Part shown: in pieces, positions 54,101 through 64,000 of the stretch
How the letters are laid out: every line of letters begins with the position of its first letter
How positions within the stretch are numbered: the stretch's first letter is position 1
Assembly (NCBI GenBank): GCA_016169945.1
Contig: JADLSH010000194.1
Coordinates: 952,938 to 1,016,937 of the forward strand
Length of the DNA: 64,000 nt
From: Trachythela sp. YZ-2020
Taxonomy: Eukaryota; Cnidaria; Anthozoa; Malacalcyonacea; Clavulariidae
Direction of reading: 5' to 3'
Notes under the pieces: generated by a model
What the model was told of the DNA's origin: nothing
The model's input: only the letters and a program-made list of their open reading frames with translations
Databases searched by the model: none
Position numbers and translations under genes: made by a program

Positions 54101-56014
54101 TATGTTTCTGTAAGCTACAATATTAATTATGTCAAAGAATTTTATTCAGTTTTGTGGGTAAACCAATTGATTCAAGACCCACATACAAGCTATGTCTCTT
54201 GCAGCAGAGAGATAAACAAATACTCTTCTTACAGCACAACATTACAAAACAGTGATGTGTCTAGATAGGAGCCTCATATCAGAGTTCATTTGTAACCCAT
54301 TACTAGTAGCGTCCTGCACATTGTTAGTCCGTGCTATAAGTGTATAGAAACAGGAAAAAATGTGTAAAAGCATTAAAGTTGTTTTTAAATAGTATTAAAA
54401 GTATTATAATTTGCATAAAAAAATTTTTTTATGATTTTAAATTTTGGCAGGAAAATTTCCATACAGTTATAGAAACATGTTTCATCTTTTTTTATTTTTA
54501 TTTTCTAAAAAGCCTTCAAAATTCGTGTAAAAACTCTCAAAACAACGCTTTTGTGCTTGTGGAAACGTTATACGTATTCCAGCTGATATTGTCTTTGGAT
54601 GTCCTCCGAGCGATGCTAAAAGTTATCCACAATAAATACAAAATCTACAAGAACACATGGAGGTAGTTCATGCAACACTTTTGTAGCAAACAACAGTGTA
54701 AATATAATTGATACTTCTTGCTAAAAAGCAATTATGATATGTTTTAATACAGGTTACAGCCCTCAGTTCAACCCTAAGTGGTTGAATATTGCAGCATTTG
54801 TTGCCCATGTTATGTTTGTCTCATCAGCATTCATTTAACCCATTAATGGGCATTCTGGGGCACCCTTATTTGTTATCTAATAAATCTATCTAATGCCAGC
54901 CAATCTTACTTATCAATGGAAGGCTCTTGCACCTTAATCTGTTAATATGAAACTCTGTTATTTATTACAATTATCTTACCCATTCAGATTTCATATTCAT
55001 TTACGTAGTATGTGGGTGTGGAATGTGGTATGTGATAGCTTTAGGCAGAGGTTTGTATGCTTTTAAACAACTGACAAGGATGCGTGGGATTATGTCAACC
55101 ACATCAGCTACAAACTCTTGGTAGACCCTTGGTACAAAAAACTTTCATCATCGATAATAAATGTATGAATTGTGCATACACACCATATTTTGTTTACCAT
55201 GTACCATTGTACCCTTAAATGGAATACTGCATTGACATAATCCCCAATGTTTTGTTTTCATTGAAGGATTGTTGGTGACAACTGGGATTTGGAAATCAAG
55301 TCTCGCTGCCAAATAACTACCAACAACAATAAATCCCTTCACTATTTCCACATGTATACAGTAGCAGGTAGAGTCTATCCACAGAATCTCAGCACAATCA
55401 GACCACAAAAGCCACTTGCTTCTCTAACCATGGATGAATTCCTTCCAACACCCACGGTTCAAGAATGAAATGTTTTTCACTTGAGGTCTGACTGATCAAT
55501 ATATATAGTAGCTAATATGGGATATTGCAGGCAGTAAGTGCCAATATTTCATCGGTACACCTTTTGCAACCCAATGACCGATTCCTTGTTGAAGTTGATG
55601 GTAAGTTGCCCATGTTCATCTTAAAATACAATACAACTGTTGCTCAGAATATGGTAAATATTTATTATTCATGTTCTGCGCTTCGACTATATCGTCATCA
55701 TCAGGAATGCTACAATAGTACATTACATTTAATAAAATGTTTACCATATTTCAAGTTACCATTGTATATTGTACAGTATTTTATAAAAATAATCAGTGGA
55801 TCCTAGTTCTAATTTCAGTTTACCTTTCCATGCAAGAACTTGTTGGTCAAACGTTTCACCCATTTTCTCCTGCATGTTCCTTAGCAAGCAAACACTAATA
55901 CTGTATATTTATTTTCTTTTCACTGTACAAACTGGTAAAATAATGAAATTTTCACTTTTAACTATAAAATTACCAATTGCCCGACTATATATAAAGTAGG
56001 TATGTTATTTTGAA
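54100..56014. other. no clear gene
   Basis: A minus-strand frame 55408-55148 (DSTCYCIHVEIVKGFIVVGS, then YLAARLDFQIPVVTNNPSMK) looks protein-like but is isolated. The rest is AT-rich without structure. Confidence 0.4.
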
Positions 56015-56861
56015 GTTTGAATAATAGTCGTTTGTCGCGGGTTTTAAGTCGCGGGTAAAAAGTCGCAGGTCGTAAAAAACTTAAATGTATTTTCTTGAGT
56101 CGCGGGTGGAAAAAATCATTTTATTATTTATTTATTAGTATTATTACAATGCATCGTTAATACTAACATCTAGTTTTGTAATACAAATGATACAAAATAT
56201 TCCATACAATTTATTTCTGCGAAGATGGTTTAAAGGAAAAAAAGGAATTCAGTGCATTTTTTCGTAACTTTATTCAAAACTCATTTTTAAAAATCAGGGC
56301 AACCTTATTTGTATGATGAATTGATGATAGGCAATTAGCGGGCAAGAAAAACAATGTATGCGAGATAGGTTGTGAACATGTATATAAACAACTTGATGTT
56401 GATTGCTTCACTTTGTCCAAGATCCTTTTGTCATGATACAATGGTTCTATATAAAAGCACCACAAGCCTACAACGTAAATGAAAGTATAATCTCAATATA
56501 TTAAACCAACAATTATACCATGACAAAAATCCCCTAATCAAAATATGTGTGGTTATACTGAACTATAAGCATAAACAGTCAAAAAGTTCTGAAAGACTCA
56601 AACAAGACTTTGGTTAAAATAAATTGTACTTCTACTATTATAATTAGTTATGCACCAATTTAATAGATGAGCTTATCAGCTCTTGGGGCAAACGTTTTTC
56701 AAATATGTTTAAATAAATAAAAAAAATAAAAAATAAAAATATTTAATATTTAGAACAACCATATTATTGCAAATATTAGATACATGCTGGAACATTTTAA
56801 GTACTGTAACTAACCAACAACCTGAATATTTAAGTTGTTCTTCTCTAACACTGCTGTTGGG

Positions 56862-58400
56862 TCACTTTGCGAGGACGAAGTCGAAGCAGGAGAAACTCGT
56901 TTGTCTTTGTTTTCCCTTGCGCTTCTCAGGAGGCCGATGTGCAGATTCACCATCAAGGTTTTCTCCAAGCTTGCTTATCTCCCTCCCATAACGCGCTGCC
57001 TGGTCAAGACCACGTCTATAGTTCCTATGTGCAGAGGAAGGACCAGTTCCACCAGACGACATCCCTTTTTTATACTCCTTCATTTGAGCTTCCAATAAAA
57101 TACTATCCCGTGTATCCATATGTGCAACGTCGAGCAGGGATAGATTGCTCCAATCTCGATGCGCCCAACCAGTGTCAATCACTTCTGCTTGGTTCATTTT
57201 CGGTCCATCTGAAGGCGTAAAAGCATTGAAGATAAACTCTGTCCAGTCATCCCACCACTTCAACCACAACTCTAGAAACTCACGATCAGGTTTCTCGTTA
57301 ACAAATTTAGTGAGATTACTCATTGCAGCTGCATAACCATCAGCAGTCTCTGCACCAACAGAGCTTCGCACATGTCTTTAAATTCTTGTGAACTTTCCTC
57401 GTCAAGTTCTCTTGCTTTCTTGTTGTGATTTTGTTTGAAGTGGAATTCGCAGGTTTTCACTCGCTTTAACGCCTCGCTCCCGAACATATCTCTTATTCCG
57501 ACAAGATTGGCTCCAGCCATATCAGTGCTCCACCCCGTGGGATTAAAAGTGCAAGTGCTGGTTGTTGCCTTGCCAGGTGGTTCTTGGAATAACGTCGAAA
57601 ATAACGTCACCCATCGTGATTCTTCTGCCTCTGTTTCCATCACTGCAAAAGGAATTTGCTTATTCAGCAGCGGGTGGTAAACACTTGCTGTAAGGGTTGT
57701 ATAGTTTCTACAATGCTTTTTTTTCTTACCATCGAAGAAACAATATTCTTTATTAAGAAAATGGTCACCGTCTTTTTTCATATTGTTTGCCATTAATAGC
57801 TTGGCTTTACTTGTCTTGAAGACATAGGTTGGTGAATCGGGGTTGCCTCGTGAGTCGTTTATCTTATACACCTAAAAGGGGTCTTTGGGGTCGCAAAAAT
57901 GTTTAAATGTAACCAGTCCCTCAAAGTTTTCTCCCTGAGGATTAAGTTCTCGTCTAACTGCCTGCTTCTGGTTCGAAATCCATGTACGGTCTACTAGTTG
58001 ACTAGCTTGTTTGTCGATCTTGTCCCATGATTCTCCCCCACGCAATGACGAAACAAACAGAGCTGACTGAACTTCCGAAGGCTTTAAGGTTGGATCTTTT
58101 ATCAACATATCCTTTACACTGGAAACAGGCTTTTCTGATGTGGTATGCACTGGGCAAGTGTGGTCACCACAGTGAAAACCTCTTAGTTTTTGTCCTTTAA
58201 CAAAAATGTAACGTCTAGCTGGACATGCAACAGATTCTGCAGTAACTCCACAGGCTGTGCACTTGTTTCCTTTGCTGAACTGCATCTTGTTCACAACACC
58301 GTACTGAGTTTTATACAGGCACTCATTGTTCTTGCATACTTGAGAACCACAACAATTGTGAACCGCATTTCACCATATTCTGCCCAACTCGTCGACGAAT
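56862..58400 (-). pseudogene. MULE-like DDE transposase with Cys-rich N-terminus
   Basis: The frame enters near 58370 with VHNCCGSQVCKNNECLYKTQ, then CTACGVTAESVACPARRYIF and FHCGDHTCPVH, a Cys/His zinc-binding region. 58294-57872 ends in an in-frame TAG (DPF-stop-VYKIN), and 57871-57320 continues: EYCFFDGKKKKHCRNYTTLT (first Asp), AVMETEAEESRWVTLFSTLF, GWSTDMAGANLVGIRDMFGS (second Asp) and KRVKTCEFHFKQNHNKKA. A slip near 57350 leads to frame 57371-56862: AETADGYAAAMSNLTKFVNE and LELWLKWWDDWTEFIFNAF. TD...C-x-H spacing resembles MULE transposases. One stop and one slip disable it. Confidence 0.65.
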
Positions 58401-58679
58401 CTTTTGAACAATGCCTACCGTCAGAGGACATACCTTTGATGTCAAAGATATTCGTGATTGAATAGTGTGCCAATCCGTGTACCTAGATCTCGCTTTGTGG
58501 AGAGATCTAGGTGCGTGAAAAAATAATTTTTTTCTTTTTCCCATAATGAACACAACATATCCACAACTTTCCCGCTTAGCGGGAAAACTTTCTGTCGTGC
58601 CAGCAACTTTTCAATTTACACTATACAAAATGGCGGGCATATAAACTGGACAAGTTGAAGGGTTTTTGTAGATGGAAAT

Positions 58680-58820
58680 TATCGAGTGTAAATTCTATAT
58701 GTTTATTAGACCTAACCAGGAACAGCTGCGAAAAATGCAACTATAGGTCCCTGGCAGGAATTGAACCTGTGGCCCTGCGATTCCGGTGCAGTGCTCTAAC
58801 CAACTGAGCTACAGAGTCCA
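58680..58820 (-). mobile_element. second tRNA-headed SINE copy
   Basis: The complement of 58746-58820 is tRNA-like (TGTAGCTCAGTTGGTTAGAG; GGTTCAATTCCTGCC) and is followed by TAGTTGCATTTTTCGCAG and TTCCTGGTTAGGTCTAATAA, the same body as at 31041-31080. The anticodon stem pairs slightly better here (CTGC/GCAG) but still has a mismatch at its base. Confidence 0.8.
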
Positions 58821-58824
58821 GCTG

Positions 58825-60550
58825 TTGAGCTCTAACCACAAGTTCATGTATATATATGGTGGTAATGCCATAAACTGGACAAGGTTGTTTACGATTAATC
58901 CAACTACGTAACGTAAGTTCAAAGCAGCCATATTTGTTTTTTAAATGTATTTTAAAGTTTTTTAACTTTTCCCACCTTGCGTGTCACACAAGTGCTACGT
59001 CACAGCCGGAAACTTTACCCGGTAATCGGGATAACGTTTCTCCATATGAACAGAACAAAATTATTTGGCTAGTCGAAATGTTTTCTCACTAACCGAGATA
59101 ATTTTTCCCCATATGAACAGGCCCTAAGATTCTCAATAAGTACAGTATTGTCAAAGATAACCAATCCGATATCAAATTTAACAACGTAGGCATTACTTTA
59201 CTGGAGAGGTGTCTGTTAGATCAATGACCTCGGCCTATAAAGAAACAGAACTAAATGAACCTTTATTTATATAGTCGTAAAAATTGGGTGACGTAAGGGA
59301 CTTGTCAGAAATTACCAGGGGGGAGGGGAGGTGGAAACTTGAAAAAATAAGTTGAAAAACTGTGACCCCCCAGCAAGGACGAGCATGAAATATTGTGATC
59401 CTCCGAATTGAGGTGCCTTCTTTACCTGTTTATATATGATAATTTAAAGATTTTTACCTAGACATCTCATGAAGTTTTGTTTTAAAATTTTAAAAATTGT
59501 CAGTGATCAGTACACTAGCTAATATAATATACAAGGAAATGTTTCTCGACTGTGATTGGTTGATTTCAGTGCAATTAATCCCAAACAGCAGTGCCAAAAT
59601 CAGAAACAACAGTGCAAAAATCTGTAACAGTGCAAAATTTTGTAACAAAATGATCTGATTGGTTGTCTGAAAATGGAGAGCCTTCGTCGAATTTTATTCA
59701 ACTTCGGCAGATTTTACATAAATTTTGTGTTTGTTTTGATAAATATATAGGTAAAAGGAACATTGGAGAATTCTTTCTGTTGTGTATTTCTGTGGAACAA
59801 ATTGCAATTGTAATTGAAAACATTGTAATTTGAAAGACAAAGATAGTATGAGTGAACGAAATTGTAAGTGCATAATAAACTCCAGAACTTGTCTCCAACA
59901 TTTTCCTTCGATATCATTATTTTTTGCAGTCTTCAAAAAACTCACTTGGTACATGTTTATCTGCAATTGCACTCGAAACTATTCTATTACCTATACTAAA
60001 AATGCTATGACCACTTTACGCCAATGATCCAATCCTAGGCCTAAATTCCTGCACCTACGCATTGGCTAGGGTATATATTATACACTCACATACTCCTACA
60101 TAGTGTGCGCAATGTATTTTGTTTCTAATGCCAGTTAAAGTATTTAAAACAACTGAAATTTAGTGACTGTAGAAAGATAGGAGTTTATCTTATGAGCACA
60201 AGATTATCTCATGCTGAAGAGTGGTAAAAGGATAGCTTCGTAAGTGGTAATGATGGAACGAAATATTATCCAAATGTAGTAACAAAAATGACAGTGTACA
60301 GTACACATTTTGTCCGGCCAATTCCTTTTAAATATTGATTAATACATTTTTCTATAAAGATCCGTTGTAAAACGTTAGGTCAAATTGTCTGCTTTAGTGT
60401 TGACTTACAAACACAACTTATTTACAACTTTAATACAACTAGGTTATTTGAATATAATGGCTTTTGAATAATGCTAGCATTTAATTAGAGACTTTACTTG
60501 ATTAAGTTAATTGATTTTGTTACAATTAAACCATTTGTATGATTTGATAA
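58825..60550. other. no gene; repeat-like ends only
   Basis: Around 59040-59125 there are two CCATATGAACAG words followed by GGCCCTAAG, as at the end of a Harbinger-type MITE, but no partner end was found. Minus-strand frames at 59700-59970 overlap one another and look like noise. Confidence 0.5.
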
Positions 60551-60705
60551 AACAAATTGAGGGTTGCTTCGCGTGTGCCTAAAAGATATAAACAAAATCT
60601 CGACGTTTCGAGCTGAAGCCCTTCTCCTGACGAAGGGCTTTAGCTCAAAACGTTGAGATTTTGTTTATATATTTTAGGCACATGCAAAGCAACCCTCAAT
60701 TTGTT
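60551..60705. repeat. 155-bp palindromic element with hammerhead-like core
   Basis: The arms are inverted copies: ACAAATTGAGGGTTGCTT and ATATAAACAAAATCTCGACG on the left recur inverted on the right. Across the centre, the plus strand reads TCTC-CTGACGA-AGGGC-TTTA-GCTC-AAAAC-GTT-GAGA, similar in layout to a type I hammerhead, but with AAAAC in place of GAAAC and no loop in stem III. Confidence 0.65.
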
Positions 60706-60978
60706 CTATATGTCTGTGGCCGATGCTGAATTAAAGTCTATGATTTGATACTGTGTCTTTCTAATTACAAAAGTAATAGCTTGCAGTGTTGGCCAGACTT
60801 TTCAAAGTTCTAGTCACTGATTAAAACTATATTGTCTTTCATTTATACTGTATGCCTATTTACAGTGGATACAGGTACCGCCGTATTTAGGGACCGCCGT
60901 GCAGCAAGTTATATTATGGTCCATTAATTGCGCGTGTGCATGAGTTGTAAATTCCCTTGCGCACCAAACATGTGTAAA

Positions 60979-61147
60979 GGCTGATTTCCATTCAGTGCAA
61001 AATGTCGCACGATCGACCTTTTACGATTGTTTTCTTTTGAATTGTGAGCCATCGACCGGATCCGTTCCAGTCGAGGGCTCATCATTCAAAAGAAAACAAT
61101 CGCAAAAAGTCGATCGCGCGACATTTTGCACTGAACGGAAATCAGCC
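60979..61147. repeat. 169-bp palindromic MITE
   Basis: GGCTGATTTCCATTCAGTGC and AAAATGTCGCACGATCGACC on the left recur inverted on the right (GTCGATCGCGCGACATTTTG ... GGAAATCAGCC). A spacer of about 35 bp separates the arms (CATCGACCGGATCCGTTCC). The target duplication is not clear. Confidence 0.8.
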
Positions 61148-61589
61148 ATTATGCTAAATCTGCATGTTTTCGAGTTTATTTCTTGTTGTAACATGTTAGA
61201 TAAGGGGCATTATATTTTTTGATGCTCATTTCGGTAGTGGTTCAATTAGCCAGAGTTTTAATTTAAAGTTTTAACGCATGCCACACACATTAATTGATTA
61301 CCCCATCAGCTGACTTATTTCAACATTGTTGATATACTGTAGGTGTTCCTCAGGAGTTTGAATAATAGCAGCGTGTCGCAGGTTTTAAGTCGCTGTAGCG
61401 GCTAAAAGGTCGCAGGTAAAAGGTCGCAGGTCGTAAAAAACTTCAAAATGTATTTTCTTGAGTCGCGGGTAGAAAAAATCATTTTATTAGTTATTTATTA
61501 GTATTATTTCCAAGCGAGTATTATTACAACGCGTCATTAATACTAACATCTAGTTTTGTAATACAAATTATACAAAATATTCCATACAA

Positions 61590-61700
61590 TTTATTTCCAC
61601 GAAGATGGTTTAAAATACTTACCAGTCTTCCTGGGATTTGAAAAATTTATTTCCGTGAAGATGGTTTTAAAATACTTACCAGTCTTCCTGGGATTTGACT
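61590..61700. repeat. 54-bp tandem duplication
   Basis: ATTTCCACGAAGATGGTTTA, then AAATACTTACCAGTCTTCCT and GGGATTTGA occurs twice in a row (the second copy has CCGTGAAGATGG). It lies inside the extra left-arm copy of the MULE-like repeat. Confidence 0.85.
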
Positions 61701-63406
61701 TCCAAATACTCGTAGGTGACAATGTCTTGAAATTTACAGGCAGTTCGGACACATTTTGCGACGCATTTTCTTGATGCCAAAACGACTCGTTTCGCAAATC
61801 GCTTTTTGAACTTAAACGAAAGGCCTTATGCTTCTATTCTGTTTCGTTTCACAAATTGTTATTTACATCCGCGATTTGGTGGAGAAAATTTGAGTATATG
61901 AGAGTGCAGATGCATAAATTGTTTTTGCAGAATTCATGAAACCTAGCACCAGAAAATGATGCTAAATTGCATATTTTTGCCACCAAACACAAAGCCATGT
62001 TAAGTGCGGTATTGTGCGGTATCTTATTAATAGTATTATTTCATATTAACGTAACCAATAATGTATATTTTTTAAATCATATTTTGATTTTTATATACTT
62101 ACTATATGTATTTATACTGTATATTAAACGTCGATATTTTAAATCAAACAAGAGTAATACACGGTAGCATATTTTTCGCGGTCCCTTTGGCAATATAGGT
62201 TGTCCAGGATAACGAGAGTCGACTGTGATAATCAGAGCTAAAACAATACGTGGTCCACGCGGCAAAACACCTTTTCTAACAGTATTTTATGTCATATCAC
62301 TACTGATGAAATAATGCGCATCCATTCATAAGACACCATGATTATTTTCTCATCCCATTCTCGATACCGAGTCACCGAGTCAACATTACTCTTTTAAACC
62401 GACCTTTAGCTTGTGTGAGATATATTTCTGTTTTTAAATATGTCGAAACGTCTTTTATACTCTGAAGTCGTTAGTGGTTCCAGTAGTGAGGACAAACGAG
62501 ATAGCCGGCGGAATTTCGAATGACCAGGCGGGATAGTGAACTGGTTGAAAGAATACCAAAACGTCGATGTTATGGCTGCAACTGCGAGTTTGTAGATAAA
62601 TATAGACTAGAACCATAACATTATCGTGAAGCACAGATAGTGCAAAATGATCCTGTTACACATTCCTATATTTATAGTGTTGATTTCAGTAATACATATT
62701 ACCACCAATTTCTGACCATATCAGGTGTAAAAATCCCATATTCACTGGTTTAGTGCGCTTGTCGTCAAGACTCTGCGCATCGCTCAGTATAACCACACAT
62801 ATTTTTATTAGAGGATTTTTGTCATGGTATAATATATTGAGATTATACTTTCATTTACGTTGCAGGCTTGTGGGGCTTTTATATAGAACCATTATATCAT
62901 GACAAGAGGATCTTGGACAATGTTTCAAATTGAAGCAATCAACATCAAGTTGTTTATATACATGTACAACCCATCTCGCGTACATTGTTTTTCTTGCCCG
63001 CTAATTGCCTATCATCAATTCATCATACAAATAAGGTTGCCATGATTTTTTAAAAATGAATTTTTAATAAATTTAAGAAAAAATGCACTGAATTCCTTTT
63101 TTTGGATCTGTCAGTGCCGCGTGTAGGCCATTGCGTACCAATTTTAGCGTTGCCACTAAAGAATGAATGCTCGCTTCGAAATAATACTAATAAATAACTA
63201 ATAAAATGATTTTTTCCACCCGTGACTGAAGAAAATACATTTTAAAGTTTTTTACGACCCACAACCTTTTACCCCGCGACCCGCAACTTAAAACACGCCA
63301 CACGCGACTTAAAACATGCGACACGCAACTTAAAACATGCGACACGCGACTTAAAACATGCGACACACGATTTCAACACTGTTTATATACTATAGGTGTT
63401 CCTCAG

Positions 63407-64000
63407 TGTTTGCCGCCTTATAAATTCAAGTCGCATGAATTCTAAATCTTAGAGTCTTAACAAAATATTAAAGAAATTATGCTGCTATGGCTTTATTTTA
63501 GATTTTAAGAAGAATACCATTTTTGAGTCAAAGTCCAATTGCACATCTTTTGTATGCCAAACTTTTGTATGTCAATACTGAGGTTTCAATGTGAAAAGGT
63601 TTCGTACAAATCTTCAGTGACACCGCTATTTAGGAGGATATATTACACATTACGTTAGATTATATTCCACTAATTTTGATTTATATAAAAGGATTCGTTA
63701 GAGAGATATTTTTAGCGTGCGTCAAGTTTCAGTAATTGCAAAAATATTGAGAGTGCTAGCGCTGTAACAGTTTTCACGAAGCAGAGCATTTTGATAGTGT
63801 TGATGTTTACAGAAAAATTTTGAGGTTGAGCCCCTTACGTAATATAGTAAATTGATTTTTATACTGCACTTCCGCTTGCAACACCTGGCGTCAGCTGAGA
63901 GTTATCTTCAATCTCAATACTCCGTAAGATAGACAGACTAGAAGGTTCCTCAGTTAAACTACCATCACTCTATAAATAAAATTGTTGAACTATATAATTA
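63407..64000. other. no gene recognised
   Basis: AT-rich, only very short frames, no repeat structure noticed. Confidence 0.5.

Larger units (their letters stand above)
56015..63379. mobile_element. MULE-like element with long inverted repeats (probable)
   Basis: A left arm at 56015-56560 and a right arm at 62785-63379 are inverted copies of about 550-590 bp. They begin with GTTTGAATAATAG (left) or its degenerate form (right), followed by TCGC-GGTTTTAAGTCGCGGG-type repeats; both contain TTGCCCGCTAATTGCC and CTTGTCATGATA-type sequence. A MULE-like transposase lies between them, and long TIRs fit that superfamily. A partial extra copy of the left arm at 61355-61600 makes the pairing ambiguous (see findings). 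No matching duplication was found at 56015. Confidence 0.5.

Noticed and set aside
58746..58820. Second functional tRNA gene on the minus strand
   Set aside because: Same reasons: shared SINE body and a mismatch at the anticodon stem.
59694..59972. Overlapping minus-strand ORFs
   Set aside because: Three frames of the same AT-rich stretch are open at once, with no protein-like composition or family.

Overview
This is a transposon graveyard from an animal nuclear genome. The DNA is AT-rich, reading frames are short, and the few multi-exon genes have GT-AG introns. I recognise no ordinary host gene; almost everything that can be named is a transposable element, usually broken by frameshifts and stops. 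The mix (DIRS-like, Gypsy-like, LINE, Penelope-like with GIY-YIG, Helentron, THAP/P element, hAT, PIF/Harbinger, a MULE-like element, a tRNA-headed SINE, hammerhead ribozymes) fits an invertebrate and most resembles a cnidarian (anthozoan). That is an inference from family content; no species marker was found.

The main organising principle is nesting. One minus-strand LINE copy is scattered over 43 kb in four pieces (53590-53389, 39626-39597, 34216-33391, 10893-10205). Between the pieces sit three elements, each bounded by terminal inverted repeats (TIRs) and a 3-bp target-site duplication (TSD): a Harbinger-like element R1 (10894-33390, TTA), a PIF/Harbinger element with transposase and Myb-like gene (34217-39596, TTA), and element X (39627-53388, ATG). 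Removing each element with one TSD copy rejoins the LINE reading frame.

Region by region: 1-5.5 kb holds a TA-flanked 3.1-kb element with mirrored subterminal arrays. 6.5-9.4 kb is a decayed minus-strand DIRS-like retrotransposon. 9.9-10.2 kb is a Gypsy-like LTR/gag stub. Inside R1 are a 4.3-kb element with CACGC ends (itself hit by a hAT element), a small hAT MITE, an 8.1-kb THAP/P element (carrying its own three-layer nest), a BED-hAT transposase pseudogene and a tRNA-headed SINE. Inside X is a 12-kb Helentron (Rep, helicase, endonuclease, OTU protease and a 2A-like motif), which in turn carries a head-to-head Penelope-like palindrome and a hammerhead-bearing palindrome. 53.6-64 kb holds a MULE-like transposase between long inverted repeats, a second SINE copy and small palindromic elements.

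The clearest leads are the RNA-level signals (three well-formed type I hammerhead folds around the Penelope-like copies and a retrozyme-like palindrome), the Helentron 2A-OTU module, the unassigned 4.3-kb two-gene element with a related empty site in the same window, and the ability to order the insertions in time from the nesting.
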